Assembly: GCF_900269665.1 (NCBI RefSeq)
Contig: NZ_LT985361.1
Coordinates: forward strand, 5,595,089-5,659,088
From: Nocardia suismassiliense
GTDB lineage: Bacteria > Actinomycetota > Actinomycetes > Mycobacteriales > Mycobacteriaceae
Direction of reading: 5' to 3'
Length of the DNA: 64,000 nucleotides
The notes below the pieces were generated by a model. It had not been told where the DNA came from and did not search any database. It saw nothing but the letters and a program-made list of their open reading frames with translations. The translations under genes were made by a program, and so were the position numbers. Of this stretch, positions 35,877 through 44,400 are shown piece after piece (position 1 is the first letter of the stretch; every line of letters starts with the position of its first letter).

Positions 35877-36126
35877 AGATATCTCCGTTCTTTACCGCAT
35901 GGGCAGCGGGCGAAATGAAAGCGGAACCCACGTACCAAAACGGCAGTGACACGACGAGTAACAGCCGGGGCGTGGCGCGACAGCCGCACCGCAGAGGAGC
36001 CGAAAGCCGGGCGATACGCCGGTGGTCATAGCGTGTCGGCATGGCTGAGCCGATCGAGGCGGTGCCGACCGGGCCGAACGGTCGCGGCTCACAAGCCTGC
36101 TCGAGTTAAATCGGTGAATGCCGTAT

Positions 36127-36867
36127 TCAAAGCTGCGGCAGTGCCAGCAAAAATGGCGCGGTCCGAATCGTGCGTTCGGTCAGGGTGATACTGATTTCGA
36201 GTCGATCGTTTTTCCGGAGTCGGAACTCGCAGATTCCCGTGCGAACATCTCGGGTTACTCGACGATTTCTCTCGTCGCGAACTGTAGAGACCGCGATCGC
36301 GCGAGCTATCCATTTCCCGGGCGGTACACAGCTCAAGCTGAAAGCTCCTTGGTTGGCGACGATCAGCAACGCGGCGGCGGAGGTCAGTGGGTTCGCGGCG
36401 GGGAATATGCTCATGTACCTTCGGCTCGGTGCCGCTCCCACCGGATCAGATAGTTTGCCGCATAATAACGGCATGCTGGGTTCCCGACCACATTCATGCT
36501 GCTCGGACCATTTCAACGGAACCTGCTCGCCGCGGACGTAGCGACGATACTGCGACGGACTCAGTCCGACCGCTTCGGTGAACCTCGACGTGAACGTGTT
36601 TTTTTTCAAGCAGAAGACGGCATACGAGATGTCGGACACTCTCATCGAGGTGGAGGCCAATAGTTTCTTGCTTCGCGCCAGACGGATTGCGGCGAGGAAA
36701 CGGGCGGGTGACCAGCTGGTTTCGGCGCGAAACCGTCTGACGAAGTAAAACTTGCTGCATTTTGCGACGTCGGCGAGGTCATCCAAGGTAACCTGTTGCC
36801 CGCAGTTTTCCCACATGTACTTGATGCTGTCAGCAATATGGTCGGACACGAACTCTCCCAAACTCAT
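36127..36867 (-). CDS. AraC-family regulator (sequence locally corrupted by adapter)
   Basis: 246-residue regulator with the AraC double helix-turn-helix at the N-terminus (QQVTLDDLADVAKCSKFYFVRRFRAETSWSPARFLAAIRLARSKKLL, then RVSDISYAV...TFTSRFTEAVGLSPSQYRRY) and a C-terminal ligand/oligomer domain. Between DISYAV and TFTSRF the family normally has GYNSLG-like residues, but here it reads FCLKKN. Those codons are exactly the Illumina P7 sequence followed by eight A's (36599-36630), so they should be treated as unknown. The reading frame is intact. It is divergent from the enediyne cassette with 501 bases between, so it may regulate the cassette. Confidence 0.8.
   Translation of the reverse strand: MSLGEFVSDHIADSIKYMWENCGQQVTLDDLADVAKCSKFYFVRRFRAETSWSPARFLAAIRLARSKKLLASTSMRVSDISYAVFCLKKNTFTSRFTEAVGLSPSQYRRYVRGEQVPLKWSEQHECGREPSMPLLCGKLSDPVGAAPSRRYMSIFPAANPLTSAAALLIVANQGAFSLSCVPPGKWIARAIAVSTVRDERNRRVTRDVRTGICEFRLRKNDRLEISITLTERTIRTAPFLLALPQL
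36599..36630 (+). other. Illumina P7 adapter sequence plus poly-T run (assembly artefact)
   Basis: Positions 36607-36630 equal the 24-base Illumina P7 oligonucleotide at every base (starts CAAGCAGAAG, ends ATACGAGAT). They are preceded by eight T's at 36599-36606. On the minus strand this is adapter followed by poly-A, the usual look of a read running off its insert. The 3' 15 bases of P7 (GACGGCATACGAGAT) fit normal AraC coding sequence (DISYAV), so primer mis-annealing there is a simple explanation. Confidence 0.92.
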
Positions 36868-37368
36868 AACAATCCAGGATGCCTGAGCCGGTGACAGCAG
36901 AAGTGAACCTACCGCAGCCGTTCGACTGCGGGATAACTACGAAATAGCGCCTTTGCTAGTGCGAGGAAATATGGCCGCTGCCGCTGATGGTGGATCTGAC
37001 CGGCCGCCTCTGGCACCGAGGTCGAACCATTCAGGTGTCGCCGCAAAGGCCGCACGCCATTACCAAAATGCCGGTGGCCCCTCTACTGCGGGATGAACGC
37101 TCGGCAAGTGCAGCCGTCGAATCCGCAGTGGCGGTTGCATTACTTCCGAGTACCCCCTTAACCCGTAGCCCCGACGCAAGCCCCATGGCCCCGATGCAGC
37201 GAGGCAGGCGAACGGAGTGCCCGACGGTGGCTCAGTTCGCCACCATGATTCATGTTATGCAACTGGTCGGTAGAATACTTCCGTTTTATAGATTGAGCAA
37301 CGAGGAAGAAGCCCCAGACGCGGCCGGATGGGAACCTTGGGTACAGGTTCTGCGAAGGAGGGCTTCAG
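36868..37368. promoter_or_regulatory. Divergent regulatory region of araC-like gene and enediyne cassette
   Basis: 501 bases without a convincing gene. The segment at 37245-37305 is AT-rich relative to its surroundings and contains TAGAAT (37271-37276), a possible -10 for the cassette, with no clean -35. An AAGGAGG ribosome site lies just before the E3 start. Binding sites for the AraC protein would be expected here but were not resolved by eye. Confidence 0.4.
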
Positions 37369-38391
37369 ATGGTCTCCGCTCTGGGTGGGCTCCGCCGGAA
37401 GATCTTGACACCGGACGCGCGACAGGCCTCGTTGCAGGTTCGTGGCTTCCCTGCTCGTAATCCACACGCCGCAGCCTGCCTGGAGAAACCCGGGGCGACG
37501 TTCATCGAAGGATTCGGTGTCGGCGCCGAACGTGCCACGGCGGCCGAGACTTCGGCGTTGTTGTCCGAAATAGAAAGCGACCGAAGGGGTTTCGCTTTCG
37601 AAGGCGCCGGGATGGCGATGGCGATCCGCGACGCGCTGCCGATCGGCCACCGCCATCATGTAGCCGACTTCATCACTGCGGCAGGCGAACACCTCTACAT
37701 GATCTACGTCGGCGTCGGCTGGGCACTGGCCAGGCTCCCCCGTGCACTGCACCGAGCGGCGCTGACCGGGGCGACCGATCCGGTGCTGGTGTGGCTGGCC
37801 CTGGATGGCTACGGGTTCCACCAGGCCTATTTCCATACCGATCGCTACGTGAATCAGCAGTATGTGGATCCCACCCCGCCCGTCGTATCGGCCCGGCACC
37901 CGAACTATGTGCCGCACGCGATCGATCAGGGGATCGGCCGCGCGATGTGGTTCGTCGCAGGCGCCGATCCAGTCACCGCATGCCGGATGATCGGCGAGTT
38001 CCCGGCGGACCGGCGGCCGGACTTGTTCGCCGGGCTCGGCCTGGCGGCGACCTACGCGGGCGGCGCCACCGCCGGCGAGCTCGCCACGTTGCGCGAGCAG
38101 GCCGCGGCCTATCGCGAAGACATCGGCCAGGGTGCGACATTTGCCGCCGAAGCCCGTGCCCGCGCCCACATCGTGCAGCCGAATACCGTGACCGCCGTAA
38201 GAGTTTTCACCGGCAGACCCGTCGATGACGCATCCAAGATCGCGATCGAGACGCGGCCCGCGGAGCCGACGATCGGCGGCCTGGCCGGTTATGAGGTCTG
38301 GCGACAACGGATCCGACAACGGTGCCTGACCGGCGAACCTCCCGACCCGACCGCTTCAGCCACGGAAACAACCGCAAAGGCCGAATCATGA
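37369..38391 (+). CDS. Enediyne biosynthesis protein E3 (DUF1702 family)
   Basis: 340-residue DUF1702 protein, one of the five genes found together in all enediyne loci; its precise role is not established. Family segments seen: GFPARNPHAAACLEKPGATFIEGFGVG, ESDRRGFAFEGAGMAMAIRDAL, DGYGFHQAYFH and GIGRAMWFVAGADP. The ATG at 37369 is preceded by AAGGAGG at seven bases. It overlaps E4 by ATGA at 38388, and the order E3-E4-E5-PKSE-E10 follows without gaps, marking this as the canonical cassette. Confidence 0.93.
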   Translation: MVSALGGLRRKILTPDARQASLQVRGFPARNPHAAACLEKPGATFIEGFGVGAERATAAETSALLSEIESDRRGFAFEGAGMAMAIRDALPIGHRHHVADFITAAGEHLYMIYVGVGWALARLPRALHRAALTGATDPVLVWLALDGYGFHQAYFHTDRYVNQQYVDPTPPVVSARHPNYVPHAIDQGIGRAMWFVAGADPVTACRMIGEFPADRRPDLFAGLGLAATYAGGATAGELATLREQAAAYREDIGQGATFAAEARARAHIVQPNTVTAVRVFTGRPVDDASKIAIETRPAEPTIGGLAGYEVWRQRIRQRCLTGEPPDPTASATETTAKAES

Positions 38392-40367
38392 ACGCTCGTA
38401 TCAGAGCCCTGGCGCCGGCGATCGCCGCGGTGGTGCTGCTGGCATCCGCTTTCCTCGTCGCGCAAGCACAGGTCGCCACCGACGATCCGGACACCGTAGC
38501 GCAGGACTACAAGCTCGAATCCATGGCGATCGCCATGCCTGCCGGATACGACCAGCTGCCGATGAAATCCGTGCGCGAGGTGAACCCGGCATATCACCGC
38601 ATTCGCTCGTGGATCTCCTCGGTCGGTGCCTCGATTGCCATCAACGACCTGGTCGGGCACGGGCGCTCCGACGGCATGTGCATCGTCGACACCCGGACCG
38701 ACTCGGTCATCGTGACCTACACCCCGACCGCACCTCAGGCCGACCGCTTCACGCCATTCGTGCTCCGCCCGGACCCGATCACGATGGATTCGACGATGGC
38801 GCCGATGGGTTGCGCCCCTGGCGATTTCAACGGTGACGGCGGAATGGATCTCCTCGTCTACTACTGGGGACGAACACCGATCATGTTCCTGCACCGGGCC
38901 GATGCCACCGATCCGGCGCCGAAATATGTACCGACCGAGGTGATCCCGTCGGGGACCACGCGCGATCAGTACCACGGCGAACAGTGGAACACCAATTCCG
39001 TGTCGATCGCCGACTTCGACGGCGACGGCCATCCGGACATCGTCTTCGGGAACTACTTCCCGAACTCCGGTGTCCTCGACCCGAACGGGCGTCCCGACGT
39101 CGTCATGAACGACTCGTTGTCGAACGCGAAGAACGCCGCGGGCGAGCGCGTATATCGATGGAACGGCAACGACGCCGCCGGACGCCCGGAATACGTCGAG
39201 CAGAAGGGCGCGATCCCGTTCGGCGACAGCACCGGCTGGACCCTGTCGCTCGGCGCGGGTGACCTGACCGGCGATCTGCTGCCCGAGCTCTATGTCGGCA
39301 ACGACTTCGGCCGCGATCATCTGCTGTACAACCAGTCGACGCCGGGCACTATCCGATTCAGCACGGCGACGGGCAACCGAACCTGGACCGACCCCAAATC
39401 TTTTGTGCTCGGGCATGACTCGTTCAAAGGTATGGGCGTCGATTTCGTCGATATGTACGATCGCGGGCAATTCGACATGGTGGTCAGCAATATCACCACC
39501 CCATGGGGCATTCAGGAAAGCAACTTCGTCTGGCGCAACAATACGAGCACGCCCGACGACATGCGTCGCGAACTCGCTGCCGGACGCGCGCCGTTCTCGC
39601 AACAGGCCCAACAGCTCGGACTGGCTTGGACGGGCTGGGGCTGGGATATGAAAGCCGCGGATCTGCGCAACTCCGGCACCCTCGACGTGCTGCAGACTTC
39701 CGGGTTCGTCCAAGGCGACGGCGGTAACCGATGGGCTTGGCTGCAGGAGCTCGCGACCACCAACGACGTCGTGCTGCACGACCCGGTGATGTGGCCGCGA
39801 GTCGCCCCCGGCGACGACATCGCGGGCGGGCACCCGATGGCGCTGTTCGCCAAGGGTGGTAACGGCAAGTACGTCGACATCACCGAACAGGTCGGCACCA
39901 ACGCGAAGATACCCACGCGCGGGGTCGCCATCGGCGACACCACCGGCACCGGCACCCTCGATTTCGCGGTCGCCCGCCAATGGGGGCCGCCCGCGTTCTT
40001 CGCGAATCAATCACCGGACCTGGGTAACTCGCTGACATTGCGGCTGTATCGACCGGCGCAGCCGGCCACCGGTACGCCCGCGACCGTCGCCGGACAGCCT
40101 GCTTACAACGCGGTCGTCACGGTGCGCACCGCCGACGGCCGGACCACCCGCAGCCAACTCGACGGCGGCAGCGGTCACAGCGGCAAACGCAGTTTCGACG
40201 TGCACTTCGGACTCGGCGCCGCCAGCGCCCCGGTCGCGGCCGATATCGAATGGCTCGACACCGCCGGTGCCCGTCATCACCAGACACTCCAGCTCACGCC
40301 CGGCACGCACACGCTGATGCTGACCGATACGGCCACCGAGATCGCCGAGGGGATCACGAAACCATGA
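38388..40367 (+). CDS. Enediyne biosynthesis protein E4 (UnbV/ASPIC, FG-GAP repeats)
   Basis: 659-residue exported or membrane-anchored protein with an N-terminal signal (ALAPAIAAVVLLASAFLVA). It has FG-GAP/VCBS-type calcium-binding repeats (DFNGDGGMDLLVYYWG, DFDGDGHPDIVFGNYFP, DLTGDLLPELYVGNDFG) and a C-terminal ASPIC/UnbV domain (RTADGRTTRSQLDGGSGHSGKRSFDVHFGLG). UnbV-type proteins are part of the minimal enediyne set; their role is undefined. The start at 38388 overlaps the E3 stop; the longer frame from 38322 is not used. Confidence 0.93.
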   Translation: MNARIRALAPAIAAVVLLASAFLVAQAQVATDDPDTVAQDYKLESMAIAMPAGYDQLPMKSVREVNPAYHRIRSWISSVGASIAINDLVGHGRSDGMCIVDTRTDSVIVTYTPTAPQADRFTPFVLRPDPITMDSTMAPMGCAPGDFNGDGGMDLLVYYWGRTPIMFLHRADATDPAPKYVPTEVIPSGTTRDQYHGEQWNTNSVSIADFDGDGHPDIVFGNYFPNSGVLDPNGRPDVVMNDSLSNAKNAAGERVYRWNGNDAAGRPEYVEQKGAIPFGDSTGWTLSLGAGDLTGDLLPELYVGNDFGRDHLLYNQSTPGTIRFSTATGNRTWTDPKSFVLGHDSFKGMGVDFVDMYDRGQFDMVVSNITTPWGIQESNFVWRNNTSTPDDMRRELAAGRAPFSQQAQQLGLAWTGWGWDMKAADLRNSGTLDVLQTSGFVQGDGGNRWAWLQELATTNDVVLHDPVMWPRVAPGDDIAGGHPMALFAKGGNGKYVDITEQVGTNAKIPTRGVAIGDTTGTGTLDFAVARQWGPPAFFANQSPDLGNSLTLRLYRPAQPATGTPATVAGQPAYNAVVTVRTADGRTTRSQLDGGSGHSGKRSFDVHFGLGAASAPVAADIEWLDTAGARHHQTLQLTPGTHTLMLTDTATEIAEGITKP

Positions 40368-41425
40368 CTCTGCTCAACCGTAAACACAGCCTTCGCGATC
40401 AGCCATCCGCACCACCCCGCGGCAACGGTGCGACCGCAATCGCACCGCCCACCACCAACGGTGCCGCGCCGACCACCGAACCGGTCAAAAGAGATGTGCG
40501 ATATCTGGCGCTACGAAATTTCGCCCTCTCGCTGACCGTGCTCAATATTGTCGGCTACACCATCCTCGGTTTCGAACAGCCACCGCTGTGGCCGATTCTG
40601 GCGATCTTGTCGGCTTACGTGATCGATCTGGTTTTCGAGATGATCACCGCGTGGGCGCACAGCACGTCACCGCGATTCCTCGGTCGCGGCGCCCGCGGTG
40701 TGTACGAGTTCCTGCTACCGGCGCACATCACCGCCTTGGCGGTGAATATGCTGCTCTACGCCAACAACCAATTCTGGCCGGTCCTGTTCGCCGTAGCGGT
40801 GGCGATCACCAGCAAGTATGTGTTCCAAGCCCCGTTCGCCGGGCGGATGCGCCATTTCCTGAACCCGTCCAACTTCGGGATAACGGTGGCGCTGCTGTGC
40901 TTCAGCACCTGGATCAGCATCGCGCCGCCCTACGAATTCGGCGAGAACATAAATACGATGTTCCGGATAGCGGTCCCGCTGGTGCTGCTCGTCGCGGGCA
41001 CGGTGATCAACGCGACCCTGGTCCGGCGGGTTCCGCTGATCATCGGCTGGCTCGGTGGGTTCGTGATTCAGGCCGTGGTCCGGCACGCACTGTTCGACGT
41101 CGCCCTGGTCGCCGCGCTCGGCATGATGACCGGCACCGCATTCATCCTGTTCACCAACTACATGATCACCGACCCCGGCACGACGCCCTTCCCGGCCCGA
41201 GCCCAGTTCATGTTCGGCGCATCGGCCGCCACCGTGTACGGACTGCTGATGGTCTTCAACGTCGTCTACACCTTGTTCTTCGCCGTCACGATCGTCTGCG
41301 CGATCCGGGGCGGCTATGCCTGGGCTGCCCACTGGACGAAGGCTGCCAGAGCCCGTGCCGCGGAACGCCAGAGCACCGAACGGGTGCCGGTGTTGTCCCC
41401 CGGCCCCACGATTCAGCGAGCATGA
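40364..41425 (+). CDS. Enediyne biosynthesis protein E5 (UnbU, integral membrane)
   Basis: 353-residue membrane protein of the UnbU family with about eight to nine helices, for example LALRNFALSLTVLNIVGYTIL, LWPILAILSAYVIDLVFEM and VYGLLMVFNVVYTLFFAVTIVC. There is also a conserved central block FAGRMRHFLNPSNFGITVALL. It resembles RnfD-like electron-transport subunits and is obligatory in enediyne cassettes. ATGA overlap with E4 at 40364; the frame from 40250 is shadow. Confidence 0.92.
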   Translation: MTLLNRKHSLRDQPSAPPRGNGATAIAPPTTNGAAPTTEPVKRDVRYLALRNFALSLTVLNIVGYTILGFEQPPLWPILAILSAYVIDLVFEMITAWAHSTSPRFLGRGARGVYEFLLPAHITALAVNMLLYANNQFWPVLFAVAVAITSKYVFQAPFAGRMRHFLNPSNFGITVALLCFSTWISIAPPYEFGENINTMFRIAVPLVLLVAGTVINATLVRRVPLIIGWLGGFVIQAVVRHALFDVALVAALGMMTGTAFILFTNYMITDPGTTPFPARAQFMFGASAATVYGLLMVFNVVYTLFFAVTIVCAIRGGYAWAAHWTKAARARAAERQSTERVPVLSPGPTIQRA

Positions 41426-41428
41426 CCG

Positions 41429-44400
41429 ATGGTTCGACTAGCGATCGTCGGTATGGCGTGCCGATTTCCCGACGCCGCGACTCCGGCCCAGCTGTGGGAC
41501 AACGTCCTGGCCCGCCGACGCGCATTCCGGCCGATCCCACCCGCCAGGTTGAACGCGGCCGACTACTACGCGAGTGATCCCGCGGCGGCGGACCGCCACT
41601 ACGCGACCCATGCGGCGGTCATCGAAGGCTGGACCTTCAATCGGGCCAGACATCGCGTCGCCGCCAACACCTTCCGGTCCACCGACATCGTGCACTGGCT
41701 CGCCTTGGACACCGCGGCGGCGGCGCTCGACGACGCCGGCTTTCCCGCGGGCGAAGGCTTGGACCGAAAGCGCACCGGCGTCATTCTCGGTAATACGCTC
41801 ACCGGCGATATGACCCGCGCTTCGGGCATGCGGCTGCGGTGGCCATATGTGCGTCGCACGCTGGCCGGCGCACTGCATCGCACAGGCTGGCCCGCGGCGC
41901 AGATCGCCGCCTTTCTCGACGAGTACGAGGCGGACTACAAGGCACCGTTCCCGGCGATCACCGAGGACAGTCTGGCCGGCGGCCTGGCGAATACGATCGC
42001 CGGGCGCGTCTGCAACCACTTCGATTTCGGCGGTGGCGGTTTCACCGTCGACGGCGCCTGCTCGTCGTCGCTCTTGTCGATCGCCCAGGCCGGTGACGCC
42101 ATGCTCGCCGGTCACCTCGACGCCGCGATCGTCGGTGGTGTCGACATCTCCATCGACCCGTTCGAACTGGTCGGCTTCGCGAAAACCGGCGCCCTGTCGA
42201 CCTCGGAAATGCGCGTGTACGACCAACGTTCGAACGGCTTCTGGCCGGGCGAGGGCTGCGGCATCCTCGTGTTGCTGCGCGAGGAGGACGCGATCGCCCG
42301 TGGCGCACGGATATACGCGACGATCGCAGGCTGGGGCATCTCCTCGGACGGTCGCGGTGGCATCACCCGGCCCGAACACAACGGCCACCTGCGCGCCATC
42401 GAACGCGCGTACCGCATGGCGGGATTCGGGGTGGACACCGTCGACTATCTCGAGGGCCACGGCGCGGGCACCGTCGTCGGTGACCGAACCGAGCTCGAGG
42501 TGTTCAATACGGCCGTCGCGGCGCGCAGTGCGGGCAGGCCACCGGTGGCGATCGGATCGATCAAGGGCAATATCGGTCATACGAAGGCGGCGGCCGGCAT
42601 CGCGGCGCTGATCAAGACCACGCTCGCCGTGCACCACGGCACCATTCCGCCGATCACCGGTACCGACCGGCCCCATCCGGTCCTCAGCGACGTCGAGAAT
42701 CGACTTCGGCTGCCCGACAGCGCATTCGGATGGCCGGACCCCAACGATGAGCACACGACACTGCACGACCCGAACACCGTGGCTCCCCGGCGGGCCGGGG
42801 TCTCCTCGCTGGGTTTCGGCGGCAGCAACGCCCATGTCGTGCTGGAGAGCCGACTGCCACCGCACACGCTGTCGCGCGCGGCCAGTACCCGCCTGGCGCG
42901 CAGCGCGCAGGATGCGGAACTGTTCGTCATGTCAGCGGCGACACCCCTCGAACTGGCAGCAGAGCTACGCAGGGTCGCCGCACTCGCCGAGCGTTGTTCG
43001 TTCGCCGAACTCGGCGATCTCGCCACCGAGTTGACCCGGATCGATCCGCGACTACCGATCAAAGCGGCGGTGGGCGCCACCGGCCAACGACAGGCCGCGG
43101 ACCGGTTGACCGAACTGGCCGACGTCCTCGTGGCCGGTGAACGGCCCCGGTTCGCTCCGGGCTCCGGCCAATTCCTCAGTGCGGGAATCGGATCCGCCCC
43201 GCGCATCGGGCTGATGTTTCCCGGGCAGGGCGCCCCCGGGCACGGCGACGGCGGCGCACCCGCTCGCCGATTCGCCGTGATCGCCGACCTGTACCAGCAG
43301 GTGGGCGTCCACGCCGAAGGTGCGGCCACCGAGGCGGCGCAACCGCGCATCGTGACGGCCTCGCTCGCCGGCTTGCGACTGCTCGACTCCGTCGGCATGC
43401 ACGTCGTCGGCTGCGTCGGGCACAGCCTGGGGGAATTGACCGCGCTCTACTGGGCGGGTGTGTTCGATGAAACCGAGCTGGTGCGCACAGCGGCGTTCCG
43501 CGGCAAGGCCATGCAGACCGCTGCCGTGGCGGAGCCGGGCACCATGGCAACAATTTTCGCGGGCGCTGATCAGGTGGCGGCCTTGCTGAACGGCAGCCCC
43601 GTGGTGATCGCCGGGTACAACAGTCCGAAACACACCGTGGTCGCCGGGCCCACCGACGCGGTCGACGCGGTGCTGGTGAGCGCGCGCGCAGCCGAAATGC
43701 GCTGCCGCACACTGCCCGTTTCGCATGCGTTCCACTCACCGTTGGTCGCGCCCGCCGCCCACGCCTTCCGCCGCTATCTCGATGAGATCGATCTCGGCAA
43801 GGTCAAACGGGCCGGCTTGTTCTCGACCGTCACTGCGAGCCCGCTGGAGCCCGGCTGCGCCGTAGCCGATCTGCTCGAGCGCCAGGTGCACGCACCGGTC
43901 CAGTTCGCCGCCGCGCTGTCGCAGCTCGCGCAGACCTGCGATCTGCTCGTCGAGGTCGGCCCGGGTTCGACGCTCTCGGCCCTAGCGGCTGATGTCTGCC
44001 CTGGAATGCCCACTGTCGCAATGGAAACCGATGGCGACTCCGTCGCCGGGATCCTGCGCACCCTCGCCGCCTGTTATGTGCTCGGCGCCCGGCCCGACCT
44101 GGACGGGTTCGCCGCCGAACGCTTCAATCGGACGATCTCGCTCGACAAGCAGTTCGTTTTCATCGAAAGCCCTTGCGAGCAAGCACCGAACGACTCGTTC
44201 CTCCCCCGCACGCAGCCCATCGAGCACGGGGTAGCGCAGCCGGCGGTGGCCGATCAACCCGACCCGGCCTGGGCTGACGACACCTCGTCCTTGCCGACGT
44301 TGCAGCGGCTGATCGCCGAACGCGTCGAACTGCCCATCGAGGAGATCACCCCCGAGATCCACCCGCTCGACGATCTGCATTTGAGCAGCATCACCATCAC

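Noticed and set aside
36987-37460. 157-codon frame before and into the E3 gene
   Set aside because: Composition is not coding-like until it overlaps E3 in another frame; the E3 start with AAGGAGG is much better supported.
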